Positions 13,657-21,267 of a stretch of 31,801 bases of DNA are shown here, piece by piece. Both the position numbers and the translations under genes were made by a program. Origin of the DNA: a virus. Where the stretch lies: the IMG/VR virus record IMGVR_UViG_3300030098_001259, positions 1 to 31,801 of that record, one strand, 5' to 3'. Each line of letters begins with the position of its first letter. Position 1 is the first letter of the stretch. Below the pieces are notes generated by a model, which was not told where the DNA came from, did not search any database, and saw only the letters and a program-made list of their open reading frames with translations.

Positions 13657-14302
13657 AGTATTATGCATAGGTGATATACACCTACCCGCAACACACGAAG
13701 ACTACTTAGGTTTCGTTAAGAAGTTAAAGAGAAAGTATAAGACTGATACTACAGTATTCATAGGTGATATTGTAGACATGCACGCTATCTCTTATCATCA
13801 AAAGAATCCTGAATTACCTAGTGCTATTGATGAGCACGAAGCAGTAGTAAAAGGACTGAAGGCTTGGAAGAAAGCTTTCCCAGAAGCATATGTATGCATA
13901 GGCAATCATGATGAAAGAGTACACAGATTATCAGCAACTGCAGGTATACCGTCCGTCTATCTGGCAGACTATAAAGAACTTTATGATACTCCTAATTGGG
14001 ATTGGGATTATGATTTTGTTATTGACGGTGTTCAGTATATTCATGGTACTGGTCTTAGTGGTCAGCAGCCTGCATTTACTGCTGCGCAAAGGCTTGGGCA
14101 CTCAGTAGTCATGGGTCACACACATAGCATAGCTTCTATTAAAGTGCAACAAACAGTTACCAAAAGAATCTTTGGTATGAATGTAGGTTGTGGTGTTAAT
14201 ATGAATCACAAAGCTATGAACTATTCCAAGGCACACTTAAACAAATCTGTGATCTCAGCAGGAATTATTATTGATGGAATTCCAATTTTAGAGTTGCTTT
14301 AA
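13649..14302 (+). CDS. Calcineurin-like metallophosphoesterase, 217 aa
   Basis: The protein carries all blocks of the dinuclear metallophosphoesterase fold: GDIH with Asp9 and His11, GDIVDMH with Asp40, GNHDE with Asn86 and His87, and GHTH at 156-159. Such phage enzymes hydrolyse phosphodiesters or phosphoproteins; the substrate here cannot be told. The start is ATG 13649, with CGGAGA upstream, at which the conserved fold begins cleanly; the frame is open further upstream inside another gene and that extension is rejected. It lies between the RNA polymerase unit and the ssDNA-binding protein, so a nucleic-acid or nucleotide phosphatase role is plausible. Length is normal for the family. Confidence 0.9.
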   Translation: MARVLCIGDIHLPATHEDYLGFVKKLKRKYKTDTTVFIGDIVDMHAISYHQKNPELPSAIDEHEAVVKGLKAWKKAFPEAYVCIGNHDERVHRLSATAGIPSVYLADYKELYDTPNWDWDYDFVIDGVQYIHGTGLSGQQPAFTAAQRLGHSVVMGHTHSIASIKVQQTVTKRIFGMNVGCGVNMNHKAMNYSKAHLNKSVISAGIIIDGIPILELL

Positions 14303-14321
14303 TTTTTATTTATGGTATAAT
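14294..14321 (+). promoter_or_regulatory. Sigma70-like promoter with extended -10
   Basis: TATAAT at 14316-14321 is preceded by TGG, forming an extended -10 element, and TTGCTT at 14294-14299 is a partial -35 with a 16-base spacer. It lies at the end of the metallophosphoesterase gene and 45 bases before the ssDNA-binding protein gene, which would be the first gene read. It is the only clear host-type promoter I saw in the window. Confidence 0.6.
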
Positions 14322-14365
14322 ACATGAATAATAACAACGGGTCAGAAAACAAAAGGAGAAATTAA

Positions 14366-14878
14366 ATGAAAGCATTTGTAACTGACACACTTAACGTAAA
14401 GTGGGGACACTTACACCGACCGGATGATAAGTTCGGAGCGGACTCAGCAAACCATAACGTCACAGTAATTGTGGACGATGAGCTTCAAGCAGTACTAGAT
14501 AAACTTATGAAAGAATCTGGTGCCAAGAAGATCAATGGTATGCGTACTGATGATGATGGTGATACCCTACTTAAAGTAAAGACAAAGACATTTGTCAAGA
14601 AAGGTGAACAAACATTCCCCTGTCGTGATGCCAAAGCTGAAAAGACTGAAGCAACACCATTCGGTGGAGACAAAGTTCGCCTTCGCTTAAACCCCATGGT
14701 TCTCGATCGTGATAACTCATTAAGTATTTATCTTAATGGATGTCAGATCATCGAGAAGAACGCATCAGATACTGGTGGGTTCGCACCAACCGACGGCTTT
14801 GATGGCTCTGAGTATACTGCTCCTACCCCAGAGAGTAATACAAATGAACCAGAAGAAGTCGAGGATCTTCCATTCTAA
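14366..14878 (+). CDS. ssDNA-binding protein, T7 gp2.5-like, 170 aa
   Basis: Probable single-stranded DNA-binding protein of the replication fork. The first 130 residues form an OB-fold-like body (TLNVKWGHLHRP near residue 8, later KVRLRLNPMVLDRDNSLSIYLNGCQII). The C-terminal 35 residues are a disordered acidic tail ending EEVEDLPF. Such a tail with a terminal aromatic is the interaction tip used by T7 gp2.5 and bacterial SSBs to bind polymerase and helicase. T7 gp2.5 is 232 aa, so this is a short version. AAAGGAG is well placed before ATG 14366 and a host-type promoter lies just upstream. The stop overlaps the resolvase start (TAATG). Confidence 0.85.
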   Translation: MKAFVTDTLNVKWGHLHRPDDKFGADSANHNVTVIVDDELQAVLDKLMKESGAKKINGMRTDDDGDTLLKVKTKTFVKKGEQTFPCRDAKAEKTEATPFGGDKVRLRLNPMVLDRDNSLSIYLNGCQIIEKNASDTGGFAPTDGFDGSEYTAPTPESNTNEPEEVEDLPF

Positions 14879-15261
14879 TGGAGTGGAAGTTTCCTATTAG
14901 CCCAGTGGCAGCAAGTAGACCCCGTGTGTCAAAGCACGGGGCTTACTTCACTGGTGCTTACAAAGAATACCGTAAGGTCATGCTGGATTTAGTTCCTGAA
15001 ACCTTAGGAGAATTTGAACCACTAACATATCCACTCAGTGTAGACTTGGAGTTGTATGTTAAGAGACCAAAGACTACTAAGCTTGAAGCTCCGAGAGCAG
15101 ATATAGATAACTATCTCAAAGCAATATTCGATAGCATGAACGGTTTCTTGTGGGAAGATGACACACAAATACGCCAAGTATATGCTACTAAACAGTGGGC
15201 TAAGCCTGGCGAAGATGGTTACTTTATTATAGGAGTAAATGAGTATGGACATTATAATTGA
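14878..15261 (+). CDS. rusA: RusA-type Holliday junction resolvase, 127 aa
   Basis: Endonuclease that cuts branched DNA such as Holliday junctions, probably for clearing replication or recombination intermediates before packaging, the job of gp3 in T7. The RusA signature is present: RPRVSKHG near residues 14-21, PRADIDNYLKAIFDSMNG at about residues 72-89 and WEDDTQI at 92-98. Asp75, Asp77 and Asp94/95 match the catalytic Asp70, Asp72 and Asp91 of the 120-aa E. coli enzyme. The start overlaps the ssDNA-binding protein stop (TAATG), so the two are made together. All catalytic residues are intact. Confidence 0.93.
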   Translation: MEWKFPISPVAASRPRVSKHGAYFTGAYKEYRKVMLDLVPETLGEFEPLTYPLSVDLELYVKRPKTTKLEAPRADIDNYLKAIFDSMNGFLWEDDTQIRQVYATKQWAKPGEDGYFIIGVNEYGHYN

Positions 15262-15301
15262 TGACAATGGAGTAATTGTTATTGATAATGGGGGAGATTA
15301 A
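15245..15301 (+). CDS. Possible 18-aa relay peptide
   Basis: ATG 15245 lies within the resolvase end and the stop overlaps the next ATG (TAATG). The peptide is MDIIIDDNGVIVIDNGGD. GGGGGAG near its end serves the next start. It is more likely a translation-coupling relay than a functional protein. Confidence 0.25.
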   Translation: MDIIIDDNGVIVIDNGGD

Positions 15302-15579
15302 TGAATAAAGAATATAGATTAATTAAGATACGGTGGATGGATATCATTAGACCTGATGCAACATGGATGTTCCCAGAAGAATTAAAGACTCTCGAGCCTG
15401 CTAAGATTACTACAGTAGGTTGGATAGTAGATGAATCTTCTGAGCAGATCACTATAGCAAGTTCATTAGGAGATGATAGACAATTGGGAGATATCAACTG
15501 TATACCTAAGTCTGTTGTCCAGACTATAGAAGATCTAGGAGAAACACATGAAAAAACAATTGAAATACCTATTATTTAG
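15301..15579 (+). CDS. Small hypothetical protein, 92 aa
   Basis: GGGGGAG at about 15290-15296 precedes ATG 15301. The protein has a probable small beta domain (IRWMDIIRPDATWM, then KITTVGWIVDESSEQITIAS and the acidic DDRQLGDINCIPKSVV) and may be an SH3-like barrel. No catalytic motif is visible. The gene overlaps the lipoprotein gene by 32 bases in another frame. Several phages have similar short proteins between resolvase and primase genes, of unknown role. Confidence 0.65.
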   Translation: MNKEYRLIKIRWMDIIRPDATWMFPEELKTLEPAKITTVGWIVDESSEQITIASSLGDDRQLGDINCIPKSVVQTIEDLGETHEKTIEIPII

Positions 15580-15949
15580 TTTACTATTAATGGGCTGTAG
15601 TTCAAAGTCTAACTGGTTTCCATCAACACCTTCCATAGAAGGAGTTAGTAATGAGGTTGTGGCTGGTTCGATGTCAAGTTGCAGTCCTATGCTTGGTTGG
15701 ATCGGAGGTATTTGTACCTTATTCGGTATGGCTTTGCTTGTTCTTACTGGTGGTAGAATGGGTATGCGTCCAATTATCGGAGGAATAATATTCGTAGTAA
15801 TAAACTACGCACTAGCAACTTATGCTAGCTGGATATTCCTGCCTGTAGTTATAGCAACTGGTGCTATATCTTTAGCATGGGCAGGAAAAATTATATGGAA
15901 GATCGTCAATGATGACGACATTAAAATTAAGGAGATGTTCAATGGGTGA
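15548..15949 (+). CDS. Lipoprotein with multiple membrane segments, 133 aa
   Basis: The N-terminus has a charged front and a hydrophobic core ending in a lipobox, LLMGC, so Cys17 may be lipidated after signal cleavage. A polar segment follows. Three hydrophobic stretches are visible: about residues 49-66 (MLGWIGGICTLFGMALLV), 75-95 (RPIIGGIIFVVINYALATYA) and 97-115. The protein is therefore a membrane-embedded lipoprotein, unusual for a phage early region. AGGAGA upstream supports ATG 15548. It overlaps the next membrane micro-gene, and the pair could act in the envelope, for example superinfection exclusion or lysis control. That is only an inference. Confidence 0.75.
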   Translation: MKKQLKYLLFSLLLMGCSSKSNWFPSTPSIEGVSNEVVAGSMSSCSPMLGWIGGICTLFGMALLVLTGGRMGMRPIIGGIIFVVINYALATYASWIFLPVVIATGAISLAWAGKIIWKIVNDDDIKIKEMFNG

Positions 15950-16085
15950 AATGTTAAGTTCAGGATTAGGAACAGTATTTTATTCTATCGTAGTCTTCAT
16001 GGCAGGTGCATTAATCGGTCGCCCTATGTGGTGTTGGATGTGTAAGTCAATGCCTTGGAGTGACTGTGGTAAAGAATGCAAGTAG
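15942..16085 (+). CDS. Small Cys-rich membrane protein, 47 aa
   Basis: AAGGAG lies 7 bases before ATG 15942, which overlaps the lipoprotein stop. Residues 8-27 form a membrane helix (GLGTVFYSIVVFMAGALIG). A short tail follows with four Cys residues (WCWMCK, DCGKEC), a possible metal or disulfide site. It is likely a partner of the preceding lipoprotein. Family not recognised. Confidence 0.6.
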   Translation: MGEMLSSGLGTVFYSIVVFMAGALIGRPMWCWMCKSMPWSDCGKECK

Positions 16086-16096
16086 TAAGGAGAGCT

Positions 16097-17800
16097 ATGT
16101 CAAAGGTAATTGATAGGGAACAGTGTCCTGCTTGTGCTAGCCATGGGCAGGACACTTCCTGTGATAATTTAGCCGTCTATGATGACGGTCACAAGTATTG
16201 TTTTGCTTGTGAGTATAGAGAAAGTGGTAAAGGAGAAACAGTGCCAACAGTTACAGAACAAAGTAATGTAAACTTTTACAAAGGTACTTATGTAGCCAAC
16301 CGTGGTATAACTGAAAAGACTATGCGTATGTATGGTTATGAGTCTATACGACAAGGCGATAAGAAAGCCGAGATTGCTTCGTTCTATTCTGGTAATGGTG
16401 GTCTTGTTGCTCAACATTTACGTGGTCCAAATAAAACATTCAGATGGATTGGTGATGTTAACAATGTAACCCTATGGGGTCAACACTTATGGAAGACTGG
16501 TAGCGGTAAGCGATTGGTAATCACTGAAGGTGAGTACGATTGCATGACTGTTGCTCAGTTATTTAATCTTAAGTGGGCAGTTGTTAGCTTACCCAACGGT
16601 GCTGCAGGTGCAGTGAAAGCAGTGAAGGATAACCTAGAGTTTGTTAGTGGTTATGATGAAGTTGTTTTAATGTTCGATAACGATCAGCCAGGCAAAGATG
16701 CAGCAGCAGCAGTTGCTGAGATCTTACCGCCAGGTAAATGTAAGATAGCAACACTACCTTATAAGGATGCGAACGAATGCTTAATGAATAATGATTCCCA
16801 ATCAGTAATCAATGCTGTATGGGAAGCACAACGATTTAGTCCAGATGAGATTATGCATATCTCTAGTATAGCTGAAGCGCCTGATCTATCTGAAACTAAA
16901 GTGTATCCCTTCCCTTTTGATTCGCTTACTGAATTCTTAGTAGGTCAGCGGTCAGGAGAGATTACACTATGGGCATCAGGTACAGGCTCAGGTAAGACTA
17001 CAATTGTTCGTGAGCTAATACACCACCACCTAATTGAAGGTAGGTCGGTAGGTGCTATCATGTTAGAAGAATCACCACAGGAAACTATGGATGATATGAT
17101 CTCTCTCATGATCAACAAACCTGTTAGAGTTATTAGAGCATCACGCATGATGAATAACTTAAGGGAATCACTAGGTCAAGATCCTATTGATATCCATGTT
17201 ATAGATGATCTTACTGATGAAGAATATATAACAGCAAGAGAAAGCTTAAATAATACTAGCCTATATATCTATGATCACTTAGGTAATAACGCACTCAAGA
17301 ATCTATGTTCACGCATAGAGTACATGGCTGTATCTCTAGGTGTAGATGTAATCGTGTTGGATCATATCACAGCTGCAGCCACTGGACTTATGTCTGGTGA
17401 TTCTGACTATGATAATAATTCAAACGAACGGTTACTTATAGATAGTATTATGAAAGAACTACGAGGTCTAGTTAGTAGGACTGGTGTGAGGATAGATGTA
17501 ATCTCACAACTCAAGAAGACTAATAAAGCATACGAAGAAGGGGATAGGATTACGCTACAAGATCTGCGTGGTTCTGGTTCACTATCTTCTGTGCCTAATA
17601 CAGTCATTGGTCTTGAACGTGACAGACAAAACCCTGACACTAAGATAGCTAACACCACGGTCATTCGTGTGTTAAAGAATAGACTTACTGGTAAAGCAGG
17701 TGTAGCCACTTGCTTATACTACAATCACATATCGGGTCGTTTAGAAGAACTAAACTGGGCTCAAGATGATGAAGGTGAATTGAGGTTTGATCCAGTATGA
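16097..17800 (+). CDS. Primase-helicase, T7 gp4-like, 567 aa
   Basis: Bifunctional replication protein: the N-terminal primase makes RNA primers and the C-terminal hexameric helicase unwinds DNA. From ATG 16097 (AAGGAG upstream; the earlier ATG 16076 has no ribosome site) the order is: zinc motif Cys10, Cys13, Cys35, Cys38 with DGHKYCFAC; TOPRIM domain with ITEGEYDC (Glu144) and VLMFDNDQPGKDA; then a RecA-type helicase with Walker A GTGSGKTT (295-302), GAIMLEES, VIVLDHI, ISQLKK and DLRGSGSLSSV. The length matches T7 gp4 (566). The acidic end (DDEGELRFDPV) resembles the T7 tail that contacts the DNA polymerase. All motifs are intact. Confidence 0.97.
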   Translation: MSKVIDREQCPACASHGQDTSCDNLAVYDDGHKYCFACEYRESGKGETVPTVTEQSNVNFYKGTYVANRGITEKTMRMYGYESIRQGDKKAEIASFYSGNGGLVAQHLRGPNKTFRWIGDVNNVTLWGQHLWKTGSGKRLVITEGEYDCMTVAQLFNLKWAVVSLPNGAAGAVKAVKDNLEFVSGYDEVVLMFDNDQPGKDAAAAVAEILPPGKCKIATLPYKDANECLMNNDSQSVINAVWEAQRFSPDEIMHISSIAEAPDLSETKVYPFPFDSLTEFLVGQRSGEITLWASGTGSGKTTIVRELIHHHLIEGRSVGAIMLEESPQETMDDMISLMINKPVRVIRASRMMNNLRESLGQDPIDIHVIDDLTDEEYITARESLNNTSLYIYDHLGNNALKNLCSRIEYMAVSLGVDVIVLDHITAAATGLMSGDSDYDNNSNERLLIDSIMKELRGLVSRTGVRIDVISQLKKTNKAYEEGDRITLQDLRGSGSLSSVPNTVIGLERDRQNPDTKIANTTVIRVLKNRLTGKAGVATCLYYNHISGRLEELNWAQDDEGELRFDPV

Positions 17801-18384
17801 TATTAGTAACAGGCGCATGTAGATCTGGTAGTAGTTTAGTGATGCAGACTCTTCAGCTATTAGGAATACCTATAGCTGGGGAGGCTCATCACCCTGACTT
17901 TCCAGTAGAAGAAGGAAATCCTAAAGGGTATTATGATTTACCCTTTTACAATTTAGTTACGGGTGTTGATGGTAAGTTCGATAATAAAGCTGTTAAGTTA
18001 TTTGGTACAGCCTTACCAAAGATTATGTATCCAGAAAGAGTAACACATGCTATTGTGTGCTGCCGCAAGGATACTAAAGCACAGGATGCTAGTACTAGAA
18101 AGTTAATGGATTTAGAAATGGAAATAGAATCAGAGTCACCTCTTAGGAAGATGGCTATAGATGCTATGTCAAATTTAACTGATGATGATATCTCAAGTAT
18201 GAGACGTAAGACTTATAAGAGAACGTATAAATACTTAGAAGATCATGATATTAAATATATTAAAGTTTATTATGAAGATATGAAGTATAAAACTTTAGAA
18301 GAGATCCAAAGAATACTAGAGTTTCTTAAGATCAGAGCTAAAGAAGATGAAATCAATGAAGCAAAGGAGAATGTAGATGTATGA
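17797..18384 (+). CDS. Sulfotransferase-like P-loop protein, 195 aa
   Basis: The N-terminus VTGACRSGSSLVMQTLQLLG resembles the 5'-phosphosulfate loop of sulfotransferases (RSGSS/T), followed by GNPKGYYDLPFYNL, a segment seen in phage members of this family. Typical sulfotransferases move a sulfuryl group from PAPS to a carbohydrate or protein. This protein is short and lacks an obvious second PAPS-binding block, though the late segment KYIKVYYEDMKYKTLEEIQRILEFL matches the YEDL-like block of the fold. The target is unknown; virion or host glycan modification is a guess. A nucleotide kinase is the alternative. The gene overlaps both the primase-helicase and DNA polymerase genes by 4 bases. Confidence 0.7.
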   Translation: MILVTGACRSGSSLVMQTLQLLGIPIAGEAHHPDFPVEEGNPKGYYDLPFYNLVTGVDGKFDNKAVKLFGTALPKIMYPERVTHAIVCCRKDTKAQDASTRKLMDLEMEIESESPLRKMAIDAMSNLTDDDISSMRRKTYKRTYKYLEDHDIKYIKVYYEDMKYKTLEEIQRILEFLKIRAKEDEINEAKENVDV

Positions 18385-20075
18385 AAAGGTTAGTATTTGA
18401 TATTGAGACTGATGGTCTTAATGAAATAACTATCAACGGCAAGGGCAATGCAGTCCCCGAAGGGACTAAAGTCTACTGTCTATGTACGATAGACGTTGAC
18501 TCTGGTGAAGAGACCAAGTATGTTGGATCACATGTTGAGTACGGTGTGAAAGCATTACGCAATGCAGACTTAATCATTGGACATAACATACTAATGTTTG
18601 ACATCCCTTTCCTTGAAAGATTATATGGAACTATAACTACTAAAGCACTAGATACTTTGATTGTATCTAGGCTTATGTATCCTGATCCATACAATCATCC
18701 CCTCGGTGGTAACTCACTAAAGAACTGGGGTAAACATTTAGGTGAAGAGAAGATACAGTATGATAACTTTGATTACTTCTGTGAAGAGATGCTAGAGTAT
18801 TGTCTTCAAGATGTTAAAGTTAATCTAGGTATCTTCAATGCACAACAAGACTTCATTAAGAAGTATAAAAAGAATGTAGATCTAGAACACATCACCACTA
18901 GAATCATAGCAAGACAGATTGATAACGGTTATGGCTTTGATTTAGATGCTGCTGAAAGACTTCAGATGGAGTTACTAGGTGAGAAAGCTAGGATAGATGA
19001 TGAGATGCGTAAAGTATTTCCACCTATTGTAGAAGAGAGGTGGTCTGAAAAGACTGGTAAGCGTTTGAAAGATAAGGTAACTGTATTCAATCCAGGCTCA
19101 CGCCAACAGATAGCAGATAGATTGTCTAAGAAGTATGGTTGGAAACCACCTTTAACAGAGAAAGGCAACCCAAAGGTAGACGCTGCTGTTCTTAAGAAGC
19201 TATCCTACCCTGAAGCTAAAGAATTAGTTCGAGCTTTTGATGTTATGAAACTTGAAGGTCAAGTATCTGATTGGATCAAGAGAGCAACAGCCTCAAGAGA
19301 TGGTAGGATACATGGCAATGTAAATGTACAAGGTACAGTGACAGGTCGTATGACTGCTAGTCAACCTAACATGCAACAGGTATCTGGTGACAAGAGAGCA
19401 CGAGCTTTATTCAAACCTAAAGATGGTTGGGTTCAGGTTGGTATTGATGCCTCAGGTCTAGAAGCTAGGATGCTGGCTAACAGGATGGCACCTTATGATA
19501 ACTTAGACTATGGTAGGATTATACTACATGATGACATTCATGAAGCTAATCGTAAAGCTGCAGGTCTAACGAACCGTGACCAAGCAAAGACATTCTTCTA
19601 TGGTCTTATCTATGGTGCTGGTAATCAGAAGATTGGTGAGATTGTGGGTAAGAATGCCTACACTGGTGGTAAGTTGAAAACTAAGTTCTTTGAAAATATA
19701 CCTGCTATTAAGACTGTAATGGATAACTGTGCCTTTCAAGTAGCTGATAAGAAAACAATTACACTACTAGATGGTCGTGAAGTACCGTGTCGATCTCAAC
19801 ATGTAGGTTTAAATGTACAATTACAGGGTGATGGGGCTATTGTTATGAAGCTAGCCCTATGTATTCTTATTAATAAACTATCAGTATACAAGGGTAAGTA
19901 TGCACTGATGGCTACCGTCCATGATGAGTGGCAGTTTGAGTGCGATCCTTCTATTGCTGAAGAGGTTGGTAAGCTAGGGTGTGATGCCATTAAAGAGGCG
20001 GGTGAGAGACTGTCTTGTATCATGCCTTTAGATGGTGACTATAGAGTAGGAAAGAACTGGTCTGAATGTCACTAG
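18381..20075 (+). CDS. Family A DNA polymerase, T7 gp5-like, 564 aa
   Basis: Replicative DNA polymerase with 3'-5' proofreading. The exonuclease domain starts FDIETDG (Asp7, Glu9), with GHNILMFDIPFL and YCLQDVKVN as later exonuclease blocks. Polymerase motifs: GRMTASQPNMQQV, motif A GIDASGLEAR (Asp356), motif B RDQAKTFFYGLIYG (Arg399, Lys403, Tyr407, Tyr411) and motif C TVHDEWQFEC (Asp515). Tyr407 is the position matching T7 Tyr526 and E. coli Phe762, so this is the Tyr type associated with dideoxynucleotide acceptance and, in marine phages, with lytic life. At 564 aa against T7's 704 it may be missing the thioredoxin-binding loop. It overlaps the neighbours by 4 and 10 bases. Confidence 0.97.
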   Translation: MKRLVFDIETDGLNEITINGKGNAVPEGTKVYCLCTIDVDSGEETKYVGSHVEYGVKALRNADLIIGHNILMFDIPFLERLYGTITTKALDTLIVSRLMYPDPYNHPLGGNSLKNWGKHLGEEKIQYDNFDYFCEEMLEYCLQDVKVNLGIFNAQQDFIKKYKKNVDLEHITTRIIARQIDNGYGFDLDAAERLQMELLGEKARIDDEMRKVFPPIVEERWSEKTGKRLKDKVTVFNPGSRQQIADRLSKKYGWKPPLTEKGNPKVDAAVLKKLSYPEAKELVRAFDVMKLEGQVSDWIKRATASRDGRIHGNVNVQGTVTGRMTASQPNMQQVSGDKRARALFKPKDGWVQVGIDASGLEARMLANRMAPYDNLDYGRIILHDDIHEANRKAAGLTNRDQAKTFFYGLIYGAGNQKIGEIVGKNAYTGGKLKTKFFENIPAIKTVMDNCAFQVADKKTITLLDGREVPCRSQHVGLNVQLQGDGAIVMKLALCILINKLSVYKGKYALMATVHDEWQFECDPSIAEEVGKLGCDAIKEAGERLSCIMPLDGDYRVGKNWSECH

Positions 20076-20509
20076 AATTCTCTGTTAATTTCTACGATAC
20101 CCGTCATTTAAATTGGCGGAACTGTCTTATAGGTTTCTTTTCATGTACTAATATTACTCACGTTGGGTTGCAAGTAGATCTTGGAACTCAAAGTATAGAG
20201 TATACCTGTATAGATAAGAACCGTGGTCTTAGTGTAGTGAATCCAAAGGTATACTCTAAGCTCTACTGTAAGCCAGTTGATTCCATTAAGTTGGGTATTG
20301 TAGACAAACCCCTTCCGGAAATACCAGACAACTTCTCTCTGACTGGTAGAGGCTTATTGTTCTACCATCTAATAGGTAGATTCATAGGTTCCGATATGCC
20401 TGATGGCTGCTGTGTATTTGTATCCCAAGTACTAGTAGACTTAGGTATAATTAAACGGAAGATATTTTATCCTGAACAATTATATAAGGAGTTAAATAAA
20501 TGCAGATGA
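20066..20509 (+). CDS. Possible permuted papain-like (NlpC/P60-type) hydrolase, 147 aa
   Basis: The protein has THVGLQVD near residue 31 and PDGCCVFVSQVLVDLGI near residues 112-128, ending YPEQLYKELNK. A His early and a Cys followed by SQVL late is the order of circularly permuted papain-like peptidases or amidases, which cut peptidoglycan peptides or lipid amides. If so this could be a lysis or wall-modifying enzyme, since no other endolysin is seen in the window. The match is by pattern only, and the fold might be different. It overlaps the DNA polymerase gene by 10 bases and the next gene by 10, so it is co-translated with replication proteins. Confidence 0.5.
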   Translation: MSLEFSVNFYDTRHLNWRNCLIGFFSCTNITHVGLQVDLGTQSIEYTCIDKNRGLSVVNPKVYSKLYCKPVDSIKLGIVDKPLPEIPDNFSLTGRGLLFYHLIGRFIGSDMPDGCCVFVSQVLVDLGIIKRKIFYPEQLYKELNKCR

Positions 20510-21267
20510 TACTAATTGCTGGTCAAGCTGGCGTAGGTAAATCAACAATGGCTAAGATGATAGCAGCAGAAGCGTTTAAAAAAGGATTAACTCCAGTTTT
20601 ATTGTCGTTTGCTAGCCCTCTTAAGGAAGAGGCTGCTCGTAAAGGTTATGGTAAAGAGGTTAATCCACAGAAATACAGATCGTACTGTCAAGAGATTGGT
20701 GCCGCTAGAAGAGCTGATGATCCTGACTACTGGATCTACAAGTTTGATGAATCGGTTAAGAAAATTCAGAAGGATGAGCAGAAAGCTGTGAATGATTCTT
20801 CTAAGTTTTGGGAAAGAGTTATTATTATTGATGACGCTAGGTATCCCAATGAGTTAGCATATGGTAAACTACATGAAGCTACTAGTATATTTATATCAGC
20901 CAGGGACAGGGATGACCTAGATCTGGCTGCTGAGTGGCGAAATCATGAGTCAGAAGACTTGGCAAAGAGGATTGATAACGGTGTAGCCGGAACTATCCTT
21001 AAAGAGTTTACTAACATTGTATTTAGTTGTGATGGTTTAAATGCCTATAAAGAAACTGTGGAAGAAATGGTTCCTATCTGGTGTGGACTAACAGCAGATC
21101 AGTACTGTGAGGATAATACTTGCACTTGTGATAATTGTATGAACAAGGCATTAGATGTACCCAATCTTCAGGATATATTAGAGAACCTAACTGATATGTT
21201 ATTCTTATCTGATCCTGATATTCCAGATCCTGATGATGAAGAGGAGGATGAAGATGACTATTCCTAA
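20500..21267 (+). CDS. P-loop nucleotide kinase (dNMP kinase-like), 255 aa
   Basis: Walker A GQAGVGKST at residues 8-16 begins a P-loop kinase fold. The ASPLKEEAARKGYG segment near residue 38, followed by ADDPDYWIYKF and VIIIDDARYPNEL (a Walker B-like DDxRYPNE block), matches phage deoxynucleoside monophosphate kinases of the T4 gp1 type. These convert dNMPs, from digested host DNA, to dNDPs. The role fits the neighbours: exonuclease and ribonucleotide reductase follow. The C-terminal 60 residues are an unusual extension with a Cys cluster (CEDNTCTCDNC) and an acidic tail ending in Asp and Glu runs. AAGGAG precedes ATG 20500. Confidence 0.8.
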   Translation: MQMILIAGQAGVGKSTMAKMIAAEAFKKGLTPVLLSFASPLKEEAARKGYGKEVNPQKYRSYCQEIGAARRADDPDYWIYKFDESVKKIQKDEQKAVNDSSKFWERVIIIDDARYPNELAYGKLHEATSIFISARDRDDLDLAAEWRNHESEDLAKRIDNGVAGTILKEFTNIVFSCDGLNAYKETVEEMVPIWCGLTADQYCEDNTCTCDNCMNKALDVPNLQDILENLTDMLFLSDPDIPDPDDEEEDEDDYS

